From contig NZ_JMLE01000021.1 of the NCBI RefSeq assembly GCF_000685965.1, positions 23,607 through 87,606 of the forward strand: a stretch of DNA of 64,000 nucleotides, given 5' to 3'. Shown here piece after piece: positions 16,354 to 24,751 of the stretch. Both the position numbers and the translations under genes were made by a program. Each line of letters starts with the position of its first letter. Position 1 is the stretch's first letter. The DNA comes from Arthrobacter sp. UNC362MFTsu5.1. GTDB lineage: Bacteria > Actinomycetota > Actinomycetes > Actinomycetales > Micrococcaceae. The notes under the pieces are model-generated. The model saw nothing but the letters and a program-made list of their open reading frames with translations. It did no database searches and was not told the origin of the DNA.

Positions 16354-17862
16354 ATGCAGCCCCAAAAGATACGCCGCCTGCGCATCGCGGACATCAATGT
16401 TGTGGACCACCCGACGCTGAAGAAGGCATTGGGCGGGACCATCGTCGGCAACACCATGGAATGGTACGACGTCGGTGTGTTCGGTTATCTGATCACCACC
16501 ATGGGCCCGGTGTTCCTGCCCGAAGCGGACAAGGCGGTGCAGAACCTGTTCCTGCTCGGGACCTTCGGCGCAACGTTCATCGCCCGGCCCCTAGGCGGTA
16601 TTTTCTTCGGCTGGCTGGGCGACAAGATCGGCCGGCAGAAGGTTCTGGCCATGACCCTGATGATGATGGCGGCGGCCACCTTCGTCGTCGGGCTTCTGCC
16701 GGGTTACGCGGTCCTGGGCATCTGGGCCGCCGTCCTTCTGGTGGTCACCAAACTGGTGCAGGGGTTCTCCACCGGCGGCGAGTATTCGGGAGCCACCACG
16801 TTCGTTTGTGAACATTCCCCGGACAACCGCCGCGGCTTCTTCGTCAGCTTCCTGGACATGGGCAGCTACCTCGGCTTCGCGCTGGGCGCCGCACTGGTAT
16901 CCGGGCTCCAGCTGATCCTTGGGCAGCCGCAGATGGAAGCCTGGGGGTGGCGCATCCCGTTCCTGATCGCGGGTCCGCTGGGCATCGTGGCCATCTACTT
17001 CCGCATGAAGATCGAGGAGTCGCCCGCCTTCAAAGCCACGCAGGAGGCGGAAGCCGTGGCCGCCAGCCACCACGAGACAGGCGACGACCTGCGCCCCGTC
17101 GGCCCGGTGGGGATCTTCAAGGACCACTGGCGCCGCATCGTGCTGGCCATGATCCTCGTGGCCGCCGGCAACACCGTGGGCTATGCGCTCACGTCCTACA
17201 TGCCCACGTACCTCACCACCAACAAGGGCTACGACGAGATCCATGGCACGCTGCTGACCGTTCCGGTGTTGGTGGCCATGTCGCTCTGCATTCCGCTGAC
17301 GGGCCGCCTCTCGGACAGGATCGGCCGCCGCCCGGTGCTGTGGATCGGGGCCGTCAGCACGGTGGTCCTGGCGCTTCCCGCGTTCCTGCTGATCTCGGTG
17401 GGAACCGTTCCCGCCACGCTCGCCGGCCTGGCCATGGTCGCATTTCCGGTGGCGTTCTTTGTTGCCATTCTCGCGTCGGCGCTGCCGGCATTGTTCCCCA
17501 CAGCGCACCGATACTCTGCCATGGGCATCGCCTACAACTTCGCGGTGGCGATCTTCGGCGGCACCGCCCCGTTCATTATCGCGGCGCTCATCCAGGCGAC
17601 AGGCAATGACCTGATGCCGGCGTTCTACCTGATGGCGACGTCGGCCGTCGCGGCGGTCGCCATCTACTTCCTGCCGGAATCCGCCCGCCGGCACCTGCCC
17701 GGGTCGATGCCCAGCGTGGACTCGGACGAGGCAGCCCGCGAACTGGTGGCCACCCAGGATGAGAACCCGCTGCTGGACATGGACAGCCTGCCGTTCGACA
17801 GCAGCTACGAAGCTGCGCGGGCGTCGCACTCCGGTAAGCCGGGCACGACGACGGGTGGTTGA
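16354..17862 (+). CDS. MFS transporter, ProP/metabolite:H+ symporter type
   Basis: This ~502-residue, twelve-helix symporter is of the MHS group (ProP, ShiA-like). The family signature is strong: GGTIVGNTMEWYDVGVFGYL in helix 1, FGATFIARPLGGIFFGWLGDKIGRQKVL in loop 2-3, LVQGFSTGGEYSGA in helix 4, and LSDRIGRRPVLW in loop 8-9. The C-terminal ~60 residues are acidic and cytoplasmic. ATG 16354 has GGAGG 9 nt upstream; an in-frame ATG at 16330 is less likely. Substrate is probably an osmolyte or organic acid, not resolvable here. Confidence 0.88.
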   Translation: MQPQKIRRLRIADINVVDHPTLKKALGGTIVGNTMEWYDVGVFGYLITTMGPVFLPEADKAVQNLFLLGTFGATFIARPLGGIFFGWLGDKIGRQKVLAMTLMMMAAATFVVGLLPGYAVLGIWAAVLLVVTKLVQGFSTGGEYSGATTFVCEHSPDNRRGFFVSFLDMGSYLGFALGAALVSGLQLILGQPQMEAWGWRIPFLIAGPLGIVAIYFRMKIEESPAFKATQEAEAVAASHHETGDDLRPVGPVGIFKDHWRRIVLAMILVAAGNTVGYALTSYMPTYLTTNKGYDEIHGTLLTVPVLVAMSLCIPLTGRLSDRIGRRPVLWIGAVSTVVLALPAFLLISVGTVPATLAGLAMVAFPVAFFVAILASALPALFPTAHRYSAMGIAYNFAVAIFGGTAPFIIAALIQATGNDLMPAFYLMATSAVAAVAIYFLPESARRHLPGSMPSVDSDEAARELVATQDENPLLDMDSLPFDSSYEAARASHSGKPGTTTGG

Positions 17863-17881
17863 GTGAGCGGGCCTGGCTGAG

Positions 17882-18349
17882 TCAGCCGCGGCTTTCCAGC
17901 ACTGCCTGCAGTTTCTCGAACGACTCTGTCCAGCCGCCGCGGTGCAGGGCCAGCCGCTCCTCCGACAGGAACGGCCCCTGCGAGAGCGCCAGCCGCGTGC
18001 CGCTGCCGGCAGAATGGAGGGAGAGGTCGACGACGGTCTTCCGGTCGTCCGGCGTGGGTTCCTCCCATTCGAAGGTGTACACAAGGCGCCAGGGCGGATC
18101 GACTTCGAGGAACTCGCCCGACAGGTGGAACGGTTCGCCGTCCGGCGGTGCCATCCGGAAGCGGTAGCGGCCGCCCTCCGTGAGGTTGAGCTCGACGGCG
18201 GGAATGGTGAAGCCGTGCGGACCCCACCACTGCGCCAGTTCGGCCGGCTCCGTCAGCATCCTGAAGATCCCTTCCGGAGGAGCAGCAAACGTGGTCTCCA
18301 GGTTCAGGACCAGCGCGCCGGTTTCCGCGTTCCCGGTTTCCTCGGTCAT
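17882..18349 (-). CDS. SRPBCC / AHSA1-like START-domain protein
   Basis: This 155-residue protein has the activator-of-Hsp90-ATPase-like (AHSA1) fold. LNLETTFAAPPEGIFRMLTEPAELAQWWGPHGF opens the domain, GGRYRFRMAPPDGE forms the central strands, and LALHRGGWTESFEKLQAVLE is the long closing helix. It is soluble and cytoplasmic, with an unknown hydrophobic ligand. It is 54 nt downstream of RecQ on the other side, with no evident functional link. Confidence 0.85.
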   Translation of the reverse strand: MTEETGNAETGALVLNLETTFAAPPEGIFRMLTEPAELAQWWGPHGFTIPAVELNLTEGGRYRFRMAPPDGEPFHLSGEFLEVDPPWRLVYTFEWEEPTPDDRKTVVDLSLHSAGSGTRLALSQGPFLSEERLALHRGGWTESFEKLQAVLESRG

Positions 18350-18403
18350 TGCTCAACTCTGGCACCCGGCGGACGCTGACGGAAGGGCAGCGGACCAACC
18401 CCG

Positions 18404-20146
18404 TCAGCTTGCCAGCGTTAGGATCTTCCCGTCTGCCAGGGCCTTCCGGGACAGTGTTTTGTAGCCTTCCCGCTCGAACAGCACCGTGATGGTGTCCTCC
18501 TCGTGCCGCATCACCAGGCCCGGCCCCCATTCCTTATGTACAACTGAGGCCTGGAGCGGAAAAGGGTCACCGCCCGCGGCGGCCGCTGCGGCGTCGTCGT
18601 AATCCTCCGCGTAGGCGGAGCCGTCGGTGCAGGTATCGCAGTTGCCGCAGGGTTCGGGGAGGTCCTCGCCGAAGTAGCCCAGCAGGAACTGGCGCCGGCA
18701 GGCGCGGGTCTCTGCGTAGCCGCGCATCATTTCAATGCGGGAGCGGTCCACCCGCTGGCGTGCTTCGGCATGTTCGACGGCGCGTCCCACCACCGCGGGC
18801 AGCTTGGCTCCCGCGTCCAGCCGGACGCCGCGCTTGCCGGTGCGGACGGCGCGGGTTTCCTGCAGCTGGTTCAGCAGTCCGGTGAGCCTGCGCGGGGAGA
18901 AGCCGGTCTGCTCGGCCAGGGCCTTCTGCTTCACCGGCCCGCCGGCGGCGCGCAGTGCCTGGAGGACGGCAAGGAGCGATTCCTCGTCCGGGGCATGGGT
19001 GCCGAAGAACTTGCGCAGTCCCAGGTCCTCGGAGCGGTAGTGGAGGACGGCGGCGGCGGGTTGCCCGTCCCGCCCGGAGCGGCCGATCTCCTGGTAGTAG
19101 CTGTCCAGCGAGTCGGGGATGTCCGCGTGGATGACGAAGCGGACGTTGGGTTTGTCGATGCCCATGCCGAAGGCCGTGGTGGCCACAACCACGTCGAGCT
19201 CGTCGTCGAGGAACTGCTGGTGGACGCGGTCCCGCTCGCCCTGTTTCCGGCCGGCGTGGTACGCCTCGGCGCGCAGGCCCAGGGCCGTGAGCTCGGCGGC
19301 GTAGGCCTCGGTGTCCTTCCGGGTGGCGGCATACAGCAGCCCGGGACCCTTGAGCTCCGCCACCTGCCGGGTTACGGCGCGGCGCTTGTCCTTGTCCTTG
19401 TGGTGGCGGACCACCTCCAGCCGGATGTTGGGCCGGTCGAAGCCGTGCACCAGGACCACCGGGTCCTTCATCCGCAGGCGCTGCTGGATTTCGTCGCGCA
19501 CCGGTGGAGAGGCGGTGGCGGTGAGGCCGACGACGGGCGGGTTGCCCAGGTGCTCGCGGACCTCGCCGAGGCGCAGGTAGTCGGGGCGGAAGTCGTGGCC
19601 CCAGGAGGAGACGCAGTGAGCTTCGTCCACCACGAGCAGCGGGATGTCCAGGGCCGCGAGCCGTTTGACTGTTTCGGTCTTGGCGAGCTGTTCGGGGGCG
19701 AGGAAGACGAAGACGGCGTCGCCGTTTTCGGCGGCTTCCCATGCGGCGTTGTTTTCGGCATCGCTGTGGCCGGAGTTGATGGCGACGGCGGCCTGCCCGC
19801 CGAGGGTCTCGACGAGCCCGTCCAGCTGGTCCTCCTGCAGGGCGATCAGCGGGGAAACCACGACGGCGGGACCCCGCCTTGGGCTGTTCCGGTGCAGTTG
19901 GAGCGCGGCCACCTGGTAGATGGCCGACTTGCCGTAGCCGGTGGGCATCACGGCGAGGACGTCCCCGCCGGCGACGAGGGCGCGCATTCCGGCCAGCTGG
20001 CCGGCGCGGAGGCGCGGGAGTCCGAAGGTGTCTGCCGCGAGCCGGCGGAGGCCGGCGTCGGGATCCGGGGTGGTGCCAGTGCTGCAAACTGTTTCGGTGC
20101 CCGGGACAGTCCCGGTGGGGACTGCGGGGGCGGGGGCCTTGGCCAT
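18404..20146 (-). CDS. recQ: RecQ-family ATP-dependent DNA helicase
   Basis: This 580-residue 3'-5' helicase acts in recombination and fork repair. Visible motifs in order: Walker A MPTGYGKSAIYQ (near 60), DEAH box VVDEAHCVSSWGHDFRPDYLRL, GLTATASPPVRDEI, then the second helicase lobe ATTAFGMGIDKPNVRFVIH and SYYQEIGRSGRDG. The zinc-binding Cys set is CRRQFLLGYFGEDLPEPCGNCDTC, followed by a winged-helix segment. No HRDC domain is seen. The last ~60 residues (WGPGLVMRHEEDTITVLFE) form a small beta domain typical of actinobacterial RecQ. ATG 20146 is preferred over 20284. A degraded recQ fragment lies at 63506-63720. Confidence 0.93.
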   Translation of the reverse strand: MAKAPAPAVPTGTVPGTETVCSTGTTPDPDAGLRRLAADTFGLPRLRAGQLAGMRALVAGGDVLAVMPTGYGKSAIYQVAALQLHRNSPRRGPAVVVSPLIALQEDQLDGLVETLGGQAAVAINSGHSDAENNAAWEAAENGDAVFVFLAPEQLAKTETVKRLAALDIPLLVVDEAHCVSSWGHDFRPDYLRLGEVREHLGNPPVVGLTATASPPVRDEIQQRLRMKDPVVLVHGFDRPNIRLEVVRHHKDKDKRRAVTRQVAELKGPGLLYAATRKDTEAYAAELTALGLRAEAYHAGRKQGERDRVHQQFLDDELDVVVATTAFGMGIDKPNVRFVIHADIPDSLDSYYQEIGRSGRDGQPAAAVLHYRSEDLGLRKFFGTHAPDEESLLAVLQALRAAGGPVKQKALAEQTGFSPRRLTGLLNQLQETRAVRTGKRGVRLDAGAKLPAVVGRAVEHAEARQRVDRSRIEMMRGYAETRACRRQFLLGYFGEDLPEPCGNCDTCTDGSAYAEDYDDAAAAAAGGDPFPLQASVVHKEWGPGLVMRHEEDTITVLFEREGYKTLSRKALADGKILTLAS

Positions 20147-20285
20147 GACGGCAGCTCCGTGGGGTGCGATCCGGCGGCCGGGCGTCTTCAGCCGAGGGTG
20201 CCAGCATAACGTGGCGAGGGCCCACCTCGTGGGGCTGCCGAAACCGTGCTGCGGGCTGCCGCAACTACACCGCGGCCACCGCAAA

Positions 20286-20308
20286 CCAGAATGTTACAAA
20301 CATCCTGG
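20286..20308. promoter_or_regulatory. Imperfect palindrome upstream of the HNH nuclease gene
   Basis: CCAGAATGTT-ACA-AACATCCTGG has nine of ten bases pairing across a 3-nt centre. It lies in the 300-nt gap between recQ and the HNH gene, which otherwise shows no gene, and could be a regulator site. Confidence 0.35.
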
Positions 20309-20416
20309 GGATTAGCTCAAGGCTCCATCAAGGTTGGGCGAAGATCTCCGCAGTTTCCCGGAGTGCCGGACCGCGGGGAAATACGCTTCTGATTAGCAAC
20401 ATTTCGGCTTTAGAAA

Positions 20417-20442
20417 AAAGGCCCGGCCATCGCCGGGCCTTT
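20417..20442. terminator. Strong hairpin flanked by A6 and T-rich runs
   Basis: The 11-bp perfect stem AAAGGCCCGGC / GCCGGGCCTTT has a CATC loop. On the + strand TTTGTTT follows; on the minus strand TTTTTT follows. It is a textbook intrinsic terminator in both directions, yet no gene lies in the 270 nt before it and it touches the start region of the HNH gene. It may end a short leader RNA or act as an attenuator. Confidence 0.7.
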
Positions 20443-20446
20443 GTTT

Positions 20447-21844
20447 ATGGGGGCAACATTGTCGAATTACCAGACCCTTTTCGGTCCGTCACCTACCAGC
20501 ACGGGCCCCGGCCCGAGGCCGCCGCGCAAGCCGCGGGTTTCAACTTTCATGGTGGGCGGCTTCACGGCCCTGTTTATGCTCATCGGGTGGTTCAGCAGCG
20601 GGCTTGGCGGCGCGCTGATCTTCCTGGCCATCTCTGCCGGCCTTACCGGCCTCTACGTCCTGGCGACCGGCCGCCGTTCCTGGGCGTGGCTGCCGGCCAA
20701 GCGGAAGGCGGGCGCCGTTGCGCTTGCCGTTTCCTTTGCCCTCCTCATCGCGGGTGGCTCAGTGGTGCCGCGGACGGATTACGGGAACGTCCAGGCCGCA
20801 TCGTCGGAGAGCACGGCGTCGTCAGCCACAGCGGCGGCGAGCCCGACGGCGAAAGCCACGGTGACGCCGTCGTCCGCTCCCACCGTCCAGGAGACGGGCG
20901 CCCCGCTGGATCCCGAAAGCCCGTACCTGTTGGCGCAGGGCGCCAGCGTGGCGGCGCCAAAGACGCAGCCTGCGTTTGCCACCAAGGCGATCGACCTGCT
21001 GGCCACCCTGCCGATCAAGGGCAGGGCGCCGAAGACGGGCTATGACCGCGCCCTGTTCGGGCAGGCCTGGGCGGACGTTGACCGCAACGGCTGCGACACC
21101 CGCAATGACATCCTCAAGCGCGACCTGACGGGCATCACGTACACCAACAGCGTGCCCTGCAAGGTGCAGTCCGGGACGCTGGCGGACCCGTACACCGGCA
21201 CGAGCATTAAGTTCCTGCGGGGGAGTGCCACCAGCAGTGCCGTCCAGATCGACCATGTTGTGGCCCTGAGCGACGCCTGGCAGAAGGGCGCTCAGCAGCT
21301 GACCACCGAACAGCGGACAGCCTTCGCCAACGATCCGCTGAACCTCCAGGCGACGGACGGCCCCACGAACATCAAAAAGGGCGACGGCGACGCCGCCACC
21401 TGGCTGCCGCCGAACAAGGCCTTCCGCTGCGAGTACGTCGCCCGGCAGATTTCGGTGAAGGCCACCTACAGCCTGTGGGTCACGCAGGCGGAGCACGATG
21501 CGATGGCCAGGATCCTGGCCGACTGCTCGGGCCAGCTCGCGCCGACCAACGAGAAGGCGCCGGTGGCTGCAGCTCCGGCACCTGCTCCGGCCGCCGATGC
21601 GCCCGCCCCGTTTGTGGCGGTGCCTGCCCCGGTGGCGCCCGCGCCGGCCGCTGCTGTGCCGGCTCCTGTTGCTCCCGCTCCTGTTGTTCCGGTCCCGGTT
21701 CCTGTCGCACCGGCCCCGGCTGCCGCGTACTACGCCAACTGCGCGGCGGCGAAAGCCGCAGGTGCCGCGCCGCTGTACGCCGGCTCAGCGGGCTACCGCC
21801 CTGCGCTGGACCGCGACCGCGACGGCATCGCCTGCGAAAGCTAG
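20447..21844 (+). CDS. Membrane-anchored HNH (DUF1524) nuclease with Excalibur domain
   Basis: This ~465-residue surface protein is a probable secreted nuclease. Two hydrophobic helices lie near residues 35-80, with a further hydrophobic segment at ~90-110. A Ser/Thr/Ala-rich linker follows. A DUF1524/GmrSD-like HNH nuclease domain (~190-350) has WADVDRNGCDTRNDILKRDL, then VQIDHVVALSDAWQKGAQ (catalytic DHV) and NDPLNLQATDGPTNIKKGDGDAATWLPP. A long Pro/Ala tract ends in an Excalibur calcium-binding domain (YYANCAAAKAAG ... LDRDRDGIACE). The start is uncertain: TTG 20441, ATG 20447 or TTG 20459, all next to a terminator-like hairpin. Confidence 0.85.
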   Translation: MGATLSNYQTLFGPSPTSTGPGPRPPRKPRVSTFMVGGFTALFMLIGWFSSGLGGALIFLAISAGLTGLYVLATGRRSWAWLPAKRKAGAVALAVSFALLIAGGSVVPRTDYGNVQAASSESTASSATAAASPTAKATVTPSSAPTVQETGAPLDPESPYLLAQGASVAAPKTQPAFATKAIDLLATLPIKGRAPKTGYDRALFGQAWADVDRNGCDTRNDILKRDLTGITYTNSVPCKVQSGTLADPYTGTSIKFLRGSATSSAVQIDHVVALSDAWQKGAQQLTTEQRTAFANDPLNLQATDGPTNIKKGDGDAATWLPPNKAFRCEYVARQISVKATYSLWVTQAEHDAMARILADCSGQLAPTNEKAPVAAAPAPAPAADAPAPFVAVPAPVAPAPAAAVPAPVAPAPVVPVPVPVAPAPAAAYYANCAAAKAAGAAPLYAGSAGYRPALDRDRDGIACES

Positions 21845-21889
21845 ACCATCCACATCACTTCACAGTTTCAAACATTCCAAGGGGGAAAA

Positions 21890-22585
21890 ATGAAGAAGAC
21901 ACTGGTACTTGTTGTGCTGACCGGGCTCATGCTAACCGGATGCGGTGGCAAGCAGGCGGCATCGTCCGCAACCGCGGTTGCAGAAGTCTCAGACGCTGTC
22001 ACGGTTCCAAGCGTGATGGGCTTGACCCTGGATAAAGCCACGGATCAACTGGAAGACCTCGGGCTCAAGGTCAAGGCGGAGGACACCGTCGACGGCAAAA
22101 TGATCATCTCGGAGAAGAACTGGCAGGTGACGTCCCAGGACCCAACGGAGGGCACGAAGGTGGCGAAGGACTCCACCGTGCACCTCGGCGTCAAGAACCT
22201 CGAAAAGGAGGCGGCGGAAAAGGCTGCCGCGGACAAGGCGGCTGCTGAGAAGGCTGCGGCGGAAAAAGCTGCAGCGGACAAGGTTGCGGCTGACAAGGCT
22301 GCGGCGGACAAGGCGGCTGCAGATGCGGCCGCGGCCGCTGCGGCGGCCGCGAAGTTGGCGGCCGAACAAGCGGCGGCGCGGCAGGCCGTCCCGCAGGCAC
22401 CGGCACCTGCGCCGGTTGCTCCCGCTGCGCCCGCACCTGCGCCGGTCGCCCCGGTGCCGGGCACCGCCTACTACGCCAGCTGCGCCGATGCGAAGGCAGC
22501 AGGCGCCGCGCCGATCTACGCCGGTCAGCCCGGCTACCGTGCCGGTCTTGACCGCGATAACGACGGCACGGCCTGCGATAAATAA
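21890..22585 (+). CDS. PASTA lipoprotein with Ala/Lys coiled stalk and Excalibur domain
   Basis: This 231-residue lipoprotein has signal peptide and lipobox LTGC (Cys ~19). A PASTA domain (~38-100) shows VTVPSVMGLTLDKATDQLEDLGLKVK and NWQVTSQDPTEGTKV. A charged alanine-rich helix (~101-165) is built of KAAADKAAAEKAA-like units. A Pro/Ala linker leads to an Excalibur domain (YYASCADAKAAG ... LDRDNDGTACDK). It follows the HNH gene by 45 nt with GGGGGAAAA before the ATG, and shares its last domain with it. PASTA domains bind peptidoglycan and Excalibur binds calcium, so it should lie in the cell wall. Confidence 0.88.
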   Translation: MKKTLVLVVLTGLMLTGCGGKQAASSATAVAEVSDAVTVPSVMGLTLDKATDQLEDLGLKVKAEDTVDGKMIISEKNWQVTSQDPTEGTKVAKDSTVHLGVKNLEKEAAEKAAADKAAAEKAAAEKAAADKVAADKAAADKAAADAAAAAAAAAKLAAEQAAARQAVPQAPAPAPVAPAAPAPAPVAPVPGTAYYASCADAKAAGAAPIYAGQPGYRAGLDRDNDGTACDK

Positions 22586-22609
22586 TCGGCGCTTTCCGGA
22601 GCAGCTGTT

Positions 22610-22650
22610 CTGCCGTGGTTACTTCCTTCTCTGAAAGGTAACCACGGCAG
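22610..22650. terminator. Bidirectional terminator hairpin
   Basis: A perfect 13-bp stem (22610-22622 with 22638-22650) with a 15-nt loop lies between the PASTA gene and the convergent microcin C-like operon. It would end both transcripts. Confidence 0.7.
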
Positions 22651-22689
22651 CCGGCTTTAAGGACAAAGACTCTTTTTCGGACAGGTGAA

Positions 22690-23913
22690 CTAGTGCACTG
22701 TCTCCCTCTGCCGTGGCTCTGGTTCGCGCTCCTGAGGACTTAGTATCGAGTCGGATTTGAGCGCAAGCAGCCCTGAAAGCAGTGCCGCGACCAAGATTGA
22801 CGCAAACGCCAAGGACGACGAAACACCCATGAGGTACGTGGCAGCCGTGAGGCTGAGGGGGCTGGAAACCGTTTCAAGAAACTGGACGGCCGTCATGGTC
22901 TTACCGAGATCAGTGGAAGCAATCTGTTGGTGGATAAGGGACGTGCGCCCCACAGTCCAGGCAATCCCTCCGGTGCAGACGATAAAGAGAGCACTGGCCA
23001 CAGCGATCCACGAAGGGACGAAGAAGAGCAACGAGCCCCCAGCCATGAGCCACGAGGAACGCTGCATGAGAATGTTTGGACGCCAGCTTGAAAACAGCCC
23101 GGACAGGATTGATCCGCAAAACAGGCCGGCGGCCGCGGCTGCACCCACAATCCCCACTTCGGTAGTTGAGCCGCCCAGGCCAGCGGAGGTTTGGAAGATA
23201 GCCAGGGTTGAGAGAGGCGCGGACAGAAACCCGATCAGGATGACTGTCCCGGCGAAACGCCACCAGCCGTGCAATTGAGAGAGTCTCCTGTACCCCGCGG
23301 AAAGCTCTTGAATAAAGCCTGGCCGATCGGGCGCGCTGCCTGGACGGTCCGGCCACGGCAGGAAGTTCATGATCAACGCGATGACGGTGAAAGAGACAGC
23401 GTCCACGGCCAGCAACCACCAGGGACCCCAGACAGCACTCAAAGCTCCGCCGATGGCCGGCCCCACGATGGAAGCCGATGTCCATGCCGTCGAGACTGAT
23501 GCATTGAACTTTGCTGTGCCGTCGCCATACATTTTCGGGATGGCAACGAAGGTTGCGGTTCTGGCGAACATGTCGAGGCTGCCGCGCAGGAAGGCGCCGA
23601 GTACAAGAACCCAGAATGGCGTGTGCCACGGCCCGATAAGGAGTGCCATAGCTGCAACCACCAGCGCCTGACCCCAATATCCAATGTGGGTCATGGTGCG
23701 CGGCGACATACGGTCGGCCAGTCCTCCGATGAGCACTCCGGGAAAGGCCTTTGGCAGCTGGGATGCGACGGCAACGATGGACATCTGGGCAAGGCTGCCG
23801 CTCGTTTGAAGCACGATGAGCGGCAGGGCGATGTTGTACGCGCCGCCGCCAAGCGAATTAACCCACATTCCCGTCAGGTGCAGACGCCGCTGCCATGGCT
23901 TTGCTGGAGACAA
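22690..23913 (-). CDS. MFS exporter of the microcin C-like cluster (MccC-like role)
   Basis: This ~407-residue major facilitator has twelve predicted helices. GMWVNSLGGGAYNIALPLIVLQTSGSLAQMSIVAVA opens it, GGLADRMSPRTMTHIGY is the loop 2-3 motif, and the ARTATFVAIPKMYG and STAWTSASIVGPAIGGALSA stretches fit the MFS_3/MccC-like export group. TTG 23913 is preferred: AAGGAAAG lies just before it and it abuts the HTTM stop. TTG 23949 would overlap more. As the last gene of the operon its likely job is to export the peptide-nucleotide product, which would also protect the producer, as MccC does in E. coli. Confidence 0.82.
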   Translation of the reverse strand: MSPAKPWQRRLHLTGMWVNSLGGGAYNIALPLIVLQTSGSLAQMSIVAVASQLPKAFPGVLIGGLADRMSPRTMTHIGYWGQALVVAAMALLIGPWHTPFWVLVLGAFLRGSLDMFARTATFVAIPKMYGDGTAKFNASVSTAWTSASIVGPAIGGALSAVWGPWWLLAVDAVSFTVIALIMNFLPWPDRPGSAPDRPGFIQELSAGYRRLSQLHGWWRFAGTVILIGFLSAPLSTLAIFQTSAGLGGSTTEVGIVGAAAAAGLFCGSILSGLFSSWRPNILMQRSSWLMAGGSLLFFVPSWIAVASALFIVCTGGIAWTVGRTSLIHQQIASTDLGKTMTAVQFLETVSSPLSLTAATYLMGVSSSLAFASILVAALLSGLLALKSDSILSPQEREPEPRQRETVH

Positions 23914-23914
23914 T

Positions 23915-24751
23915 TTACTTTCCTTGGTACGCGTGGAGGATGGTGGCAAGATCGGACTGCTTTTCTACTGAGGTCAGTAGCCATTGCATGGCGGGAGCCT
24001 GCCAAAAGCTGATGTTCCAGGTACGGGCAACCATCACGTGGAAGAGGGTGGTGCAGCATGGGACCAGGATCCGCCATCTTCCGGGAAGAACGAGCGCGAG
24101 AGGCAGGGCGAGTAATTCGAGGAAGGGAATTGCCCGGGTAATGATTCGAACGGGCCGGGCAAATCTCGCCTGGGCAAAGGGATGGCTGCCAGATGCCCCT
24201 AAATGCGAGTGGTAGATGTGATTGGCATCCCCGCGTCGGACCCAGGCGTCGAAGCCGTGGATCAGTTTGGACAGGCCAGCTTGGGTGTAGGGCAGATACA
24301 GAGCTACACGTGACACTGAGAGCGGCAAATTTGCGAGCCGCGGGTCGGTCTTCGCGGAGTGGGGCCACTGGCTTACGGCAAGGACCGCCTCGATAAACGT
24401 GTCATAGGGCCATCGGCCCGGAAGGGACCGGGCATCTGCGGCACGAGTTCCAAGAAAGACCCCCAGGGCCGCCCGCCGGAGCCAGGAAGGGTGCCTTGAA
24501 TCGGAACTCGTGAACACCTCGCTCGCCGCTGCTGCCAGTAGCAAGCCGGCTGCAATGCCTTGAGCCCCCGGGATGTTGGGGAAAGTGGAATCGCGACCCG
24601 AAGTCGCGGCCGGAGGATCGAGGGCAGCCTTGTAGTCGCGCATGGCAGCTGGGCCTGGTCGTAACGTGACTGCCACTGCGGCGACGATCCACAATGCGGC
24701 AGTGCGTGCCTGCCGCAAACTTGCTGGCTTACTGCGCATCTGATGGAACAT
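23915..24751 (-). CDS. HTTM-like multi-pass membrane protein
   Basis: This ~278-residue integral membrane protein resembles HTTM-domain proteins (the membrane part of vitamin K-dependent gamma-carboxylase relatives). Marks are LYLPYTQAGLSKLIHGFDAWVRRGDANHIYHSHLG in the middle, and a later helix pair around RAIPFLELLALPLALVLPGRWR and LFHVMVARTWNISFWQ. At least six hydrophobic segments are visible. The start is ATG 24751 or 24739; it overlaps the preceding gene by 11-23 nt. I know of no HTTM protein in described microcin C operons. A role in product modification, export or self-protection is inference only. Confidence 0.6.
   Translation of the reverse strand: MFHQMRSKPASLRQARTAALWIVAAVAVTLRPGPAAMRDYKAALDPPAATSGRDSTFPNIPGAQGIAAGLLLAAAASEVFTSSDSRHPSWLRRAALGVFLGTRAADARSLPGRWPYDTFIEAVLAVSQWPHSAKTDPRLANLPLSVSRVALYLPYTQAGLSKLIHGFDAWVRRGDANHIYHSHLGASGSHPFAQARFARPVRIITRAIPFLELLALPLALVLPGRWRILVPCCTTLFHVMVARTWNISFWQAPAMQWLLTSVEKQSDLATILHAYQGK

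Noticed and set aside
18770..20209. Long + strand frame opposite recQ
   Set aside because: Antisense shadow of a high-GC gene; recQ carries all the motifs.
20300..20345. tRNA-like start (GGGGATTAGCTCAAG)
   Set aside because: No T-arm, no matching acceptor stem and no anticodon stem could be found downstream.
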